From positions 1 to 64,000 of the forward strand of contig CANIVF010000010.1 of NCBI GenBank assembly GCA_947470895.1: a DNA stretch of 64,000 bases, given 5' to 3'. The stretch is from Bacteroidota bacterium (GTDB taxonomy: Bacteria > Bacteroidota > Bacteroidia > Cytophagales > Cyclobacteriaceae). Numbering within the stretch: the first letter of the stretch is position 1; each line of letters begins with the position of its first letter. The notes below the pieces were generated by a model, which saw only the letters and a program-made list of their open reading frames with translations, did not search any database and was not told the DNA's origin. Made by a program: the position numbers and the translations under genes. Of the stretch, positions 55,092 through 64,000 are shown piece after piece.

Positions 55092-56378
55092 ATGTCTGCA
55101 ACAACTATAAAAAATTACCGCTGGATTATTGTCTCTCTCTTGTTCTTTGGAACCACCATTAATTATCTCGACCGGCAAATCATTGGTTTACTCAAACCTA
55201 TTTTGGAAACGGAATTTGAATGGACCGAAACGGATTTTGCTCACATTGTCATGGCTTTCTCCGCTGCTTATGCCATAGGGCTTTTAGTTACCGGATGGTT
55301 TATCGATAAAGTGGGAACTAAGATTGGTTATTCCATTTCAGTGGTGGTGTGGAGTGTGGCAGGCATGCTTCATGCGGTTGCGAAAAGCGTTACTGGTTTT
55401 AGTATTGCACGATTGGGTTTAGGAATAGGAGAGGCTGGTAATTACCCAGCTGCGATGAAAGCCGTAGCAGAATGGTTTCCAAAAAAGGAGCGTGGCCTCG
55501 CCACTGGAATATTTAATGCAGGAACAAGCGTAGGCGTAGTGGTTGCGTTGTTAATTGCTCCGTGGATATTAGTAAACTATGGATGGCAATCTGTTTTTTG
55601 GATCACCGGTGCGGTGGGTTTTGTGTGGCTGATATTTTGGTGGTGGCTTTATGAGATTCCTTCAAAACAAAAATATTTAACTCATAACGAGAGAGATTAC
55701 ATCGCGCAAGGACAAGACACTCATTCGCATGTGTTGAGCGGCACTACTTCTGTCAAGTGGTATAAATTATTTTCCCTTCCCCAGACGTGGGCTTACATCA
55801 CCGGAAAATTTTTTATTGATCCTATCTTCTGGTTTTTTCTGTTTTGGTTGCCATCGTATTTCTCATCCATCTTTAGTTTGGATTTGCGCAAGCCCAGTCT
55901 TCCATTAATGATTATTTATGCATCCACCACACTGGGTAGCATTGCCGGTGGACATATTTCATCCTGGTTCATCAAGCGTGGCATGCCCACGTTGAAGGCT
56001 CGTAAAATGGCTATGCTGATTTTTGCTGTACTAGAGCTCTCCATTATCGCGGCACAATTTGTTACTGATGTTTGGGTGGCGGTAGCGCTGATCAGTCTTG
56101 CTGTAGCGGTGCATCAGGCCTGGGCAACGAATGTGTTTACAACCGCATCCGATATGTTTCCCAAAGAAGCAGTGAGTTCTGTAGTAGGCATTGGTGGAAT
56201 GGCAGGTGCCGTGGGTGGTATTCTTTTTCCAATGCTGGTTGGATATTTATTAGATACATATAAAGCAGCAGGAAATTTAGTCGGAGGATATCATGTGATC
56301 TTCACATTATGTGGATCAACCTACCTGGTCGCATGGATCATTATTCATCTATTGACGAGGAAAGTTCATCAGGGATAG
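55092..56378 (+). CDS. MFS transporter, hexuronate/sugar-acid (ACS) type
   Basis: A 428-residue inner-membrane carrier with 12 predicted helices. The N-terminal INYLDRQIIGLLKPILETEF and the A-motif-like GWFIDKVGTKIGY, together with GLGIGEAGNYPAAMKAVAEW, then FPKKERGLATGIFNAG, are characteristic of ExuT/GudP-like anion:cation symporters importing hexuronates, aldarates or aldonates. The helix-12 sequence GGYHVIFTLCGSTYLVAW, then IIIHLL, corresponds to the relic at 1941-2081. Last gene of the oxidative sugar cluster. Confidence 0.93.
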   Translation: MSATTIKNYRWIIVSLLFFGTTINYLDRQIIGLLKPILETEFEWTETDFAHIVMAFSAAYAIGLLVTGWFIDKVGTKIGYSISVVVWSVAGMLHAVAKSVTGFSIARLGLGIGEAGNYPAAMKAVAEWFPKKERGLATGIFNAGTSVGVVVALLIAPWILVNYGWQSVFWITGAVGFVWLIFWWWLYEIPSKQKYLTHNERDYIAQGQDTHSHVLSGTTSVKWYKLFSLPQTWAYITGKFFIDPIFWFFLFWLPSYFSSIFSLDLRKPSLPLMIIYASTTLGSIAGGHISSWFIKRGMPTLKARKMAMLIFAVLELSIIAAQFVTDVWVAVALISLAVAVHQAWATNVFTTASDMFPKEAVSSVVGIGGMAGAVGGILFPMLVGYLLDTYKAAGNLVGGYHVIFTLCGSTYLVAWIIIHLLTRKVHQG

Positions 56379-56424
56379 GTATTCGTTTTAATTTCAATCG
56401 AAGGAATCAACATTGGTAAACAGC

Positions 56425-57336
56425 TTAGTTTTTCCGATCAGGAAAGTGAACGGCCACTTCGGGGTGCATGGTATAAAGCCGATATTGAATTCCATCATGC
56501 ACCAATATGCCACTTGATTTGTTTTCTTTCATAATCGGATTGGATGCATATTTTGTCCAGTGAATTAAATCGGTTGATGCCGCTACGTTTGTACTCCATT
56601 CATGCCAGTCTTCGAAAGCTGTGCCATGATAATAGCCATAGTACACGCCTTCATGTTTTATAATCTGATTCAGCGCCACTCCGAATTGATCATACGCTTC
56701 CGGACCTTTGGGAAGAACCGGCTCATCCTGAACATTCACCCAGGTTTTTAAATCAGTCGAAGTAGCCAACCAAATTCCTTCATCATTTCTCTCATAGAAT
56801 AGATACCATAGATTGTTTTCATGCCAGGCGGTAGGTGTGCCATAAGGGCCAGCATTTAGTTTCTCTCCATTAGTCGTTCGGACATCCAACGAGCCATGAT
56901 CAGACCAATGAATGCGATCTGGTGACGTCATTAGGTGAGCGACATCATTTTTACCTTCAGCAAACATATAATACAAACTGTCCGCCTTCACCACCATCAT
57001 ATCCTCAACCCAGCTTTCGGCAAAGATTGGATTTCCTTCATAGCGGGTAAATGAGATACCATCTTTAGATGTGGCATAGCCCAGGTGCAATGTTGTTTCA
57101 GCGGTATCGCGAAATCCTGTGTACCAAAGATGGTACGTTGAATCTTCGCGCAAGATGTATCCGCGCTCACGAATGTGTTCGTCCCAGGTTTCAGTGCCGG
57201 TTCCAGTAAACACCGGGTTTTTCGGGTATGAAGAAAAGTTAGAGATAGCAGAAGGAAAAATGATCTCTGAATTCTTTGTTTGATCTGATGTGCATGACGC
57301 CATAGTGATGACGATCAGCACAAAAATATATTTCAT
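56425..57336 (-). CDS. Five-bladed-propeller glycosidase-like lipoprotein (GH43/GH130 superfamily)
   Basis: A 303-residue exported lipoprotein (MKYIFVLIVITMASC, Cys15). Five similar blades contain repeated Y-x-L-W-Y and S-x-D-x-x-x-W segments: YHLWYTGFRD, GYATSKDGISF, YYMFAEGKNDVAHLMTSPDR, LWYLFYERNDEGIWLATSTD, VAASTDLIHWTKY. This is the GH43/GH62/GH117/GH130 type of fold; the precise family and catalytic acids could not be fixed. It may release sugar for the oxidative cluster encoded on the opposite strand next to it. Confidence 0.7.
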   Translation of the reverse strand: MKYIFVLIVITMASCTSDQTKNSEIIFPSAISNFSSYPKNPVFTGTGTETWDEHIRERGYILREDSTYHLWYTGFRDTAETTLHLGYATSKDGISFTRYEGNPIFAESWVEDMMVVKADSLYYMFAEGKNDVAHLMTSPDRIHWSDHGSLDVRTTNGEKLNAGPYGTPTAWHENNLWYLFYERNDEGIWLATSTDLKTWVNVQDEPVLPKGPEAYDQFGVALNQIIKHEGVYYGYYHGTAFEDWHEWSTNVAASTDLIHWTKYASNPIMKENKSSGILVHDGIQYRLYTMHPEVAVHFPDRKN

Positions 57337-57409
57337 AATAATCAGCTTATAAATAATAAATCAACGCATTAGACTAACAGTGAAACGTCATCGTATGTTG
57401 TTCAAAGAA

Positions 57410-58999
57410 TCAACAAACCTTAAAGAAGGTCTTATTTTGAACTTCTTCATTCCCGGCCAGCATCGCTTCAATCTTCTTGGCGGTTTTGGTGATGGCTAGT
57501 CCACCCAAGCCTGTGCAGCGCAATGTGTTGGGTATGGCATCACCTACTTTTTTCATGGTCTCAATAACTTCATCCAGTGGGATCACTTGATTGTAATCGG
57601 CCAGTGCCATGTTCGCACATGATAACGCTGTAGAAGCAGCCATCACATTTCGGTTGAGACAGGGAGCTTCCACGCGATCGGCAATCATATCGCAAATCAT
57701 TCCCAGTGATGCCTGCAACGTCATCGATGCAGCTGCGAGCGATTGTTCCAGTGTTCCATTTTTTAATACGACAATTCCGGCAGCAGCCATTCCGGAGCCT
57801 GAACCACATTCTGCCATGCAACCGCCCACTTCTGCTGCGAATGTAGCATGCGCGGCAATGAAAACACCGATCATCCCAGCGGCCAGCATCGCTTTCACCA
57901 CTTCGTCTTCTGATAACTTCAAAGTATTAGCGGTTCCCATCACTGCCCCTGGCAATGCCCCACATGAACCGGCTGTGGGAGCAGCCACTATCACACCCAT
58001 CGAACTTTTTACTTCCATCATGGCAGAAGTATACATGATGATGTGATTGAGCACATCACCTTCTACCAGCGTTTTATTTTTCATCTGCTGATGGAAGTTG
58101 ACCGACTGTGGCCCCAGAATACGATCGGCATAGGTGGTTCCTTTCAGGCCGATTTGAATCGCGTTTTGCATGATGTGAACGATGGTGCGCATCTTCTCAA
58201 AAACTTCTTCATGCGAAATATTTCCCCGGGCGCTTTCATAATGAATGGCTAATTCCCACAGCGAAAGATTTTTGCCTTCATTGTAAGTCAGCATTTCGTC
58301 ACAGGTGATGAAGGGAACTGCAAGATTCTTACGAGATAACACCGGGAGGACAGGAGATAATTTTTTGATACACAATACGTCATCAAGATTCATCAGTTCT
58401 TCAATAATTCCAGATGACAGATGTTGATTTGATTTTACTTCGATATAGATGAGATCTCCATGATGAACATTGATTTCATCGTAGGTAACAGCCTCTTTTA
58501 AAAAATCAACAACAGCTTCAGGAGAGTTTACATAGATCAAAGTTTCAAAGAAATCTCCGGCCATAAAAACGCTGGCACCGTCAATTTCAATTACTTGAAT
58601 CATTCCTCCACCGGTAGAAAGAGCGGTGAGCGTTCTTGTTTCACTGTTATTTCTTAATGTGATTTTGTAGGTGTTGGGGTGCGTGGCTCCTATGGGGTGG
58701 ATGTCAATGGTGATTTTAATACCGGCAGCATCCACGGCTTGCAGATAATTTGGTAGTCGTTCGTCATACGCTTCCCAACCCAAAAATCCACCGAACAATC
58801 CCATGTCCGAACCCTGACCTTTGTGTGTGGTGGCCAGCGAACCATTGGGGTCAAACTCAATGCGCACTTCCTTAATATCTCCATCCATCAGATCGCGGCA
58901 GAGCCTACCAATGCGCAATGAAGCTGCACAATGCGAACTGGAAGGGCCTCTCATGACCGGGCCAATAACATCGTTGAAAATACTTGGGTAACTTTCCAT
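57410..58999 (-). CDS. sdaA: L-serine ammonia-lyase (iron-sulphur, single chain)
   Basis: Deaminates L-serine to pyruvate and ammonia in the cytoplasm. The 529-residue protein fuses the beta domain (about 3-160; IGPVMRGPSSSHCAASLRIG) with an ACT-like segment and the alpha domain (about 245-515; SMGVIVAAPTAGSCGALPGA, GGCMAECGSGSGMAAAG, EAPCLNRNVMAA, CTGLGGLAITKTA). The Cys residues in SCGALPG, CMAEC and PCLNRN are those expected to hold the [4Fe-4S] cluster and act in catalysis. Length is typical for the fused type, and no damage is seen. Confidence 0.95.
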   Translation of the reverse strand: MESYPSIFNDVIGPVMRGPSSSHCAASLRIGRLCRDLMDGDIKEVRIEFDPNGSLATTHKGQGSDMGLFGGFLGWEAYDERLPNYLQAVDAAGIKITIDIHPIGATHPNTYKITLRNNSETRTLTALSTGGGMIQVIEIDGASVFMAGDFFETLIYVNSPEAVVDFLKEAVTYDEINVHHGDLIYIEVKSNQHLSSGIIEELMNLDDVLCIKKLSPVLPVLSRKNLAVPFITCDEMLTYNEGKNLSLWELAIHYESARGNISHEEVFEKMRTIVHIMQNAIQIGLKGTTYADRILGPQSVNFHQQMKNKTLVEGDVLNHIIMYTSAMMEVKSSMGVIVAAPTAGSCGALPGAVMGTANTLKLSEDEVVKAMLAAGMIGVFIAAHATFAAEVGGCMAECGSGSGMAAAGIVVLKNGTLEQSLAAASMTLQASLGMICDMIADRVEAPCLNRNVMAASTALSCANMALADYNQVIPLDEVIETMKKVGDAIPNTLRCTGLGGLAITKTAKKIEAMLAGNEEVQNKTFFKVC

Positions 59000-59153
59000 G
59001 CTTCAAAATTTTATTAAGAACCTATTTTATTACGAAGAAAAACGAAGGCAACTACGACACCCATCGAGCAATATTTTTATGATTTGTATACGAACGGCTA
59101 TTAAAGATATTGAATTTATACCATTCTTTGTAGCTTGACAAATTGAATCAACA

Positions 59154-60035
59154 ATGATGGTAACTATTATTTGGGTTGTATTTGTAATACTGGCGCTTTG
59201 GATTGGCGTTGTGTTGGTGCGAGATTTTTTAAAACACCGCCACAACCTGGAAAATAATAGTTGGACGAAGACCGGCTTCATCGGCTTTGTAGGAAATTTT
59301 TTCGATACACTGGGTATCGGTTCATTCGCCATAGAAACCGCACTCTTTAAATTTATGAAACAGTCTGAGGACAGATTGATTCCGGGAACGCTCAATGTTG
59401 CCAATGCAATACCCACGGTAGCGCAGGCCATCATATTTATACAGATTGTTGAAGTAGAACCGATCACCTTAGTGCTGATGTTAGCAGCTGCCGGTGCTGG
59501 CGCTGTGTTAGGTGCCGGTATCGTATCTAAATTTTCTGAGGGTAGAATCCGGCTGGTGATGGGCATTGCTCTTTTTATTACCGCCATGTTTATGACGGCC
59601 ACAAAATTAAATTTGATAGAAGGCGGTGGCGATGCCATCGGGCTGGAAGGTTATAAACTAGCCATTGCTGTAGTCGTCAACTTTATTCTGGGTGCCTTAA
59701 TGACCGCTGGTATCGGGCTTTATGCTCCTTGTATGGCGTTGGTATTTGCTTTGGGCATGTCACCTACCGTTGCTTTTCCTATTATGATGGGTTCTTGTGC
59801 GGTGCTGATGCCCATGGCCTCTTTTAAATTTATTAAAGAAGGATTTTATAATCGCAGGGCTTCATTCATGATTATGATTACTGGCGTGATTGGCGTATTG
59901 ATCGCGGCATTTTTCGTAAAGTCTCTGCCGATGGATACGTTGCGATGGCTCGTGATCGCGGTGATCATTTACACTGCAATTGTGATGCTACGTGCAGCAT
60001 CTAAATCTAATGATGAAACTTCACAAGCGAAGTAA
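59154..60035 (+). CDS. TauE/SafE (TSUP) family permease
   Basis: A 293-residue inner-membrane protein with about eight helices in two related halves (GFVGNFFDTLGIGSFAIETA in the first, VVNFILGALMTAGIGLYAPC in the second). This family moves sulphite, sulphonates or other small anions; the substrate cannot be told. Gene order gives no partner: it is divergent from the serine dehydratase gene and convergent with an S10-type peptidase. Two adjacent ATGs (59154 and 59157) are possible starts. Confidence 0.88.
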   Translation: MMVTIIWVVFVILALWIGVVLVRDFLKHRHNLENNSWTKTGFIGFVGNFFDTLGIGSFAIETALFKFMKQSEDRLIPGTLNVANAIPTVAQAIIFIQIVEVEPITLVLMLAAAGAGAVLGAGIVSKFSEGRIRLVMGIALFITAMFMTATKLNLIEGGGDAIGLEGYKLAIAVVVNFILGALMTAGIGLYAPCMALVFALGMSPTVAFPIMMGSCAVLMPMASFKFIKEGFYNRRASFMIMITGVIGVLIAAFFVKSLPMDTLRWLVIAVIIYTAIVMLRAASKSNDETSQAK

Positions 60036-60127
60036 TTAGCGTTTTCGGTGTGCTCATTGCAGCACCTTAAACATATCGGTACTACGATGCGAACGTAGCC
60101 AGTTATTCATCTTATACTATACATGAA

Positions 60128-60154
60128 AACAGAGAGGATATTCTCCTCTCTGTT
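60128..60154. terminator. Hairpin terminator between convergent genes
   Basis: Perfect 11-bp stem AACAGAGAGGA (60128-60138) and TCCTCTCTGTT (60144-60154) with a TATTC loop. A T-run follows on the reverse strand, so it mainly ends the S10-type gene, and may also end the TSUP transcript. Confidence 0.85.
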
Positions 60155-60176
60155 GTGTGATCTCTTTTTGGAATTA

Positions 60177-61703
60177 CTACTTCGAAGTGGAAATTATAAA
60201 CTCAGAAACATCTTTTCTGAATTTCTCCAGTGAAGGCTGATGGGTATACATCATGTGCCCGGCTTCATAATATTTCATGATGATATTATTACGCAATTCG
60301 TTGGTGAGCCCCAGATGGTCAATCGTATATTCAACGCCATAGAACACCGTGGCGATATCATAGTAACCGTTTAAGATCAGCACTTTTACATTAGGGTCCA
60401 AGGTCATGGCCTGGGCCATATCGATTCCTGTATTGATCGCTGCAGAGGTTCCCCAACGCATATTGCCCTCGTGTTTCCAATCCCATTTAAAACCTTCTCT
60501 GCCACCCGCACTCGTCATGTAGTTGAGTTTCTTGTTTACCTTAAGGTCATTATAATAGTAATGCATGAACCCTGCCGTATAAGCCGGGCTTATCGCAGAA
60601 CTCTGAGGATCGTAATCAGCAAACTGGGATAGCAGATCCTGATTGCCGCCTTTAAATCTTGAATCCAATCTTCCTACCGTATTGCCTTCGTTGCGCAGTA
60701 GCTCAGCAAAAAATTCTCCGGCCTGTACGCGTAAGTCTGCCTTCTTCCAGAAGTCAACGCTGCAGCCTGAATAGTTCGCTAACTTATTCGCTAACGCATT
60801 GCGTTCTTCCACAGTAAGTTTGTTGCCTTTAAAAAGAGCAGGTACATATTCTTTTTCAGTAAAATTTCTGACCTCGGTGATAAATGCTTCAAGGCTTGCC
60901 GGCTTGTTTGCTATTTTATTGTGATACCAGGCTGTGGCAGCATAAGTTGGGAAATGAACGATGTAAGACATATCGTCATTCGGTGGGAATAATAGGGTAC
61001 GCAAATCAAAAACGGCAGATACCATCACTACACCATTTAAGGCAATGCCATCATTCAATAACTTATTCATGACACCTGCATTACGGAACGTGCCATAGCT
61101 CTCGCCCAGCAAATATTTGGCTGAATTCATCCTTCCATTTTCAATAAGATATTGTTTAATGAACAGGCTTATGCTTCGAATATCCTGATCCACACCCCAG
61201 AAATCTTCAAATTTCGACTTGCCAATAGGAACACTCAACCCTGTACCGATGGGATCCATCATCACTAGGTCAGCGATATCCAGCAATGAGAATTCATTAT
61301 TTACTATTTTATAAGGTGCGGCAGGCGTGTTGGTTGGATCATTGACCGCAATTCGCTTTGGCCCCATCACGCCCATATGCAGCCAATAGCTGGATGATCC
61401 CGGGCCACCATTGTATGAAAAAATGATGGGGCGATTTACAGGGGCTGCATCTTTTGCCACCTCTTTGGTATAGCTCGTAAACCCAAACAATGCAATAGGA
61501 TTGTTGTTCTCATCGCGCAATTGCATGGTTCCCGCCCTGGCAGTGAGTGGGATAGTGGCACCATTGATCTTTACCGACTGTTGGGTGGTGGAAACTTCCC
61601 CTTCCGGGATCGGTTTCTTGTCTTCTTTATCAGTATCTGTCTGGCCCCAACTGGTATAACAAATGATGCCAACGAGGAGGATTACTAAGGTTGATTTTTT
61701 CAT
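60177..61703 (-). CDS. Exported S10-type serine peptidase
   Basis: A 508-residue exported alpha/beta hydrolase. ATG 61703 gives a signal peptide (MKKSTLVILLVGIICYTSWG, then Q); the frame extends 23 codons further without one. Family S10 (serine carboxypeptidase) features: RPIIFSYNGGPGSSSYWLHM (oxyanion NGGPGSSS), nucleophile S202 in GESYG, catalytic Asp in NGYYDIATVFYG and catalytic His in EAGHMMYTHQPSLE. It probably trims C-terminal residues from peptides in the periplasm. Monocistronic. Confidence 0.93.
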   Translation of the reverse strand: MKKSTLVILLVGIICYTSWGQTDTDKEDKKPIPEGEVSTTQQSVKINGATIPLTARAGTMQLRDENNNPIALFGFTSYTKEVAKDAAPVNRPIIFSYNGGPGSSSYWLHMGVMGPKRIAVNDPTNTPAAPYKIVNNEFSLLDIADLVMMDPIGTGLSVPIGKSKFEDFWGVDQDIRSISLFIKQYLIENGRMNSAKYLLGESYGTFRNAGVMNKLLNDGIALNGVVMVSAVFDLRTLLFPPNDDMSYIVHFPTYAATAWYHNKIANKPASLEAFITEVRNFTEKEYVPALFKGNKLTVEERNALANKLANYSGCSVDFWKKADLRVQAGEFFAELLRNEGNTVGRLDSRFKGGNQDLLSQFADYDPQSSAISPAYTAGFMHYYYNDLKVNKKLNYMTSAGGREGFKWDWKHEGNMRWGTSAAINTGIDMAQAMTLDPNVKVLILNGYYDIATVFYGVEYTIDHLGLTNELRNNIIMKYYEAGHMMYTHQPSLEKFRKDVSEFIISTSK

Positions 61704-61808
61704 AGGGCTAGTATATAAGGAATGGAAATTAAACAATTTAAGTGAATGGCAAATTACCAATGGGATTAGCATTTTTTTGAGCTGGTCTAGTCCACATGAT
61801 GAAATCTA

Positions 61809-64000
61809 CTATTTCATCGTCATCAAATACTCCACAATGTCTGCCAGGTTCTGATCAGTCAATCCAAGTGAAGAAGGTTCGGGCATCAGGCTACTGGTTT
61901 GTTTCTGACGAGAAGCAATGGTCGAAGTGTCAATGGTATGTTTAATGCCACTGAGATCTTTAACCACCACAGTCTGAGTTCCATCCGCCACGAGAAATCC
62001 AAAGAATGAATCTCCGCTTTTGGTTGTGATGAGCCATGCTTCATAACCAAACACGATGCCTGCATTGGGATTGATCATAGCATCAAGTAATGCTTCGCGT
62101 TGAAATTTATTTTTTATTTCTGTGAGATTAGGTCCGACATCCATTCCTTTATTTTTTATGCGATGGCATGAACTGCAATTCTTAGTAAAAATGGAATCAC
62201 CCGAAAATGCATTACCTTTCATATTGGAGATCGAAGTAATTGAATATGTTTTTCCTGAACCTGGTTTCTTAAAGTAGTTTGCCGCCCGTACTCTTACACT
62301 TAAATCCGGGTTTTTAAAAATCAATGCTTCCACTTCGGGAAATAATTCTGATGGTAATATATTTTCCGCACGCATACTCAAAAGCATCTGTCCTCCGATA
62401 GCGTTCGCTGCCATTGCTTGGGCGTTCCATTTTTTCTCATCGAACGATTGTCGCTTATCCAGAATAATTCCTCGCTTCACTTTCATGGCGCTCAATACGC
62501 GGGCATGTTCCAGATCAATACCAACACCTGCTTGGTTCCAGTTAATCAAGTCAAACCAATCATTGCTTTGCCGGAAGGCCAGCCAATAATTGGCCTGTTC
62601 GGAAATTAATGAGTCTTTGCTTTTTGTGAGATCAATCATTGCAAACACAGATTCTTTTTTAGATGTAAAGGCGAGCGCTGTAACGGATGCCATTCTTTCC
62701 TTCGATGAAAGTTTGGAAGACATTGCCCTTGCTTCAAAATCAGGAATGGCAGCAGCCGGATGTAATCGCCACATGATCGATGCGAGTGGTGCATTCCATT
62801 CTTCAGGCTTTTGTTGATCACCACGAAAAAGTATTTTTATTTCCGGATACAGTTCTTCTGCATGACCATCGGCAACGGCACCAATGGCTTCGAGGTACCA
62901 GCGATCCTGGCCATCATACTTTTCCACCAGCTTCAACAGAACGGGTTTTGCTTTTTCAAACGGAAGATCGCGCAAAGCAATTGCTACTTCTCTCCGAACA
63001 AATGCAGATGAGTCATCAGAAAGCCTTTCCGCTAACGGAATGATATCTTCTTCGATTTGCCGAAGTGCTCGGAATGCTACAGCTCTGATTTCGGCATTAT
63101 CGTGTTCAAGAAGTTTCATGGTTTCTGCCTTTCCTTTTTCACCCAATTGCGAAAGCAACCAAACGGCACGAGCCTGATGATATGGATTAGCACTGTTCAA
63201 TAAACTCTTTACATTCTCGACTGCACCTTCACCTTGTGCTTTTAATTTTTCAAAACCTTGGTAGCGAACATTGATTGCTGGATTTTTCAATGCTTCAAGT
63301 TGTCCTTCAGTGGTTGTCAGATCAAGGGTAGGAAATTTCGGGTTTTTGTTTTTTGCGGTGATACGGTAAATTCTTCCATAGCCAATGGAATCTTGCATCT
63401 GATGGCCTCCGACTACTGGGTCATGCCAGTCGGCAAGGTAAATAGCACCATCGGTGCCGATGGTCACATCGCTGGGGCGGAACCAATTATTATTCATCGT
63501 ATTTTGTGCAGAGTCATTCCATACATAGCGCTCATTATCCTGCGGAAGTGTTGTAATCAAATTCCTTCGCTTGCCGATGTCGTAGCCGGAGTTTTTGATG
63601 CTTGGCTGGTATCCAAAAATCACATTTCGCCCCGCTTCAGCACTGAGCACCATACCGAGGTATTGATCACCTAATGCATCACTTTCATTTACAGCCACAC
63701 CAGTAGGTGAGCCTGCGCCTGTCTGATCTCCTGCAGGCATTATTCCAGGATTATCCTGATGCCAGTGTGCTTCAAAAATATCCTGACCGGGTCGTTGATC
63801 GGCTTGCCAATAGCGTGTGCCATCGCTACTGAAGTAGCCGGCATTTCCGCCTTCCATCAACCATGATGTACGACAAGCAACCACCTGATCATCGTTATCA
63901 TTCTGCCACAGGTTTCCATACGAATCTACCATCACTTCATACGAGTTTCTGAAGTTATGCCCCAGTACTTTTAATTCTGTTCCATCAGGATTTACTCGTA
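61809..64000 (-). CDS. PVC-type haem-binding dehydrogenase with HEAT repeats, 5' end outside window
   Basis: An incomplete gene: the frame is open to the right edge (upstream codons read NPDGTELKVLGHNFRNSYE), so the N-terminus is missing. The present 730 residues hold the end of a membrane-bound dehydrogenase propeller (MVDSYGNLWQNDNDDQ, FRPSDVTIGTDGAIYLADWH), several HEAT-like repeats (ARAVWLLSQLGEKGKAETMK, EIRAVAFRALRQIEED, SAFVRREVAIALRDLP) and a C-terminal cytochrome c domain (CSSCHRIKNKGMDVGPNLT). Such proteins, common in Planctomycetes and Bacteroidota, are thought to oxidise sugars in the periplasm; the substrate is unknown. Intact in the part seen. Confidence 0.88.
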   Translation of the reverse strand, partial: RVNPDGTELKVLGHNFRNSYEVMVDSYGNLWQNDNDDQVVACRTSWLMEGGNAGYFSSDGTRYWQADQRPGQDIFEAHWHQDNPGIMPAGDQTGAGSPTGVAVNESDALGDQYLGMVLSAEAGRNVIFGYQPSIKNSGYDIGKRRNLITTLPQDNERYVWNDSAQNTMNNNWFRPSDVTIGTDGAIYLADWHDPVVGGHQMQDSIGYGRIYRITAKNKNPKFPTLDLTTTEGQLEALKNPAINVRYQGFEKLKAQGEGAVENVKSLLNSANPYHQARAVWLLSQLGEKGKAETMKLLEHDNAEIRAVAFRALRQIEEDIIPLAERLSDDSSAFVRREVAIALRDLPFEKAKPVLLKLVEKYDGQDRWYLEAIGAVADGHAEELYPEIKILFRGDQQKPEEWNAPLASIMWRLHPAAAIPDFEARAMSSKLSSKERMASVTALAFTSKKESVFAMIDLTKSKDSLISEQANYWLAFRQSNDWFDLINWNQAGVGIDLEHARVLSAMKVKRGIILDKRQSFDEKKWNAQAMAANAIGGQMLLSMRAENILPSELFPEVEALIFKNPDLSVRVRAANYFKKPGSGKTYSITSISNMKGNAFSGDSIFTKNCSSCHRIKNKGMDVGPNLTEIKNKFQREALLDAMINPNAGIVFGYEAWLITTKSGDSFFGFLVADGTQTVVVKDLSGIKHTIDTSTIASRQKQTSSLMPEPSSLGLTDQNLADIVEYLMTMK

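Noticed and set aside
1-64000. CRISPR arrays, prophage, integrase/transposase genes, rRNA and tRNA
   Set aside because: Looked for throughout on reading; no regular repeat-spacer arrays, transposase-like proteins, or tRNA/rRNA sequences were found.

Overview
The window looks like chromosomal DNA of a Bacteroidota bacterium, probably an environmental member of the Cytophagales. Support comes from a SusC/SusD pair, many Bacteroidota-style lipoproteins, outer-membrane barrel and FG-GAP proteins, TAnnTTTG-type promoter -7 boxes (typA, guaA, susC, icmF), a fused isobutyryl-CoA mutase and two tandem proteins resembling type IX secretion C-terminal domains. No rRNA, tRNA, CRISPR array, prophage or intact insertion sequence was seen. 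The order is from sequence reading only; species cannot be stated.

Layout. 0.1-4.8 kb: carbohydrate genes (an iolG-like dehydrogenase, a lipoprotein aldose 1-epimerase, an epimerase-fold lipoprotein) around a decayed patch in which a planctomycete-type cytochrome/DUF1549 gene is joined to the tail of an MFS sugar-acid transporter. 5.4-8.0 kb: a stand-alone PEP-utilising barrel domain lacking its catalytic cysteine, then an operon of ECF sigma factor, small membrane protein and TonB. 8.2-17.6 kb: secreted metallopeptidases, a haem-binding lipoprotein, two RNA methyltransferase-type enzymes and an 875-bp non-coding stretch with two terminator-like hairpins. 17.7-27.5 kb: mostly housekeeping genes (typA, guaA, hutI, apt) with TPR, PBP1-fold and outer-membrane proteins. 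27.6-29.0 kb: the tandem CTD-like secreted proteins. 29.1-31.6 kb: an mlaE-mlaF-mlaD lipid-transport operon. 32.7-34.1 kb: a TPR sensor pseudogene. 34.5-39.1 kb: a susC broken by one frameshift plus susD, closed by a strong terminator. 39.2-43.2 kb: a small lipoprotein and a very large FG-GAP lipoprotein. 43.3-46.7 kb: icmF. 46.9-48.3 kb: a membrane protein coupled to a Crp-type regulator, then a DUF4406-like protein.

48.4-57.3 kb is the most coherent catabolic region. A serine hydrolase and PhyH-type dioxygenase are followed by an exported sugar dehydrogenase with its own cytochrome c domain, an exported lactonase, a Gfo/Idh/MocA dehydrogenase and an MFS hexuronate-type transporter, with a five-bladed-propeller glycosidase facing them. 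The order suggests periplasmic oxidation of a sugar to a lactone, hydrolysis to the acid, uptake and further oxidation; the substrate is unknown. The window closes with L-serine dehydratase, a TauE/SafE permease, an S10-type peptidase and a PVC-type cytochrome dehydrogenase that runs off the right edge.

Gene decay is a clear theme. The relic at 1.4-2.1 kb, the TPR sensor, the frameshifted susC and probable fragments at 4.9 kb and 32.7 kb all lie beside carbohydrate or sensing genes, as expected where glycan-use loci turn over. No single undescribed system stands out. The best leads are the cysteine-less PEP barrel, the sigma/small-protein/TonB operon, the CTD-only tandem proteins, the possible small RNAs near 13.6-13.9 kb and the oxidative sugar cluster.
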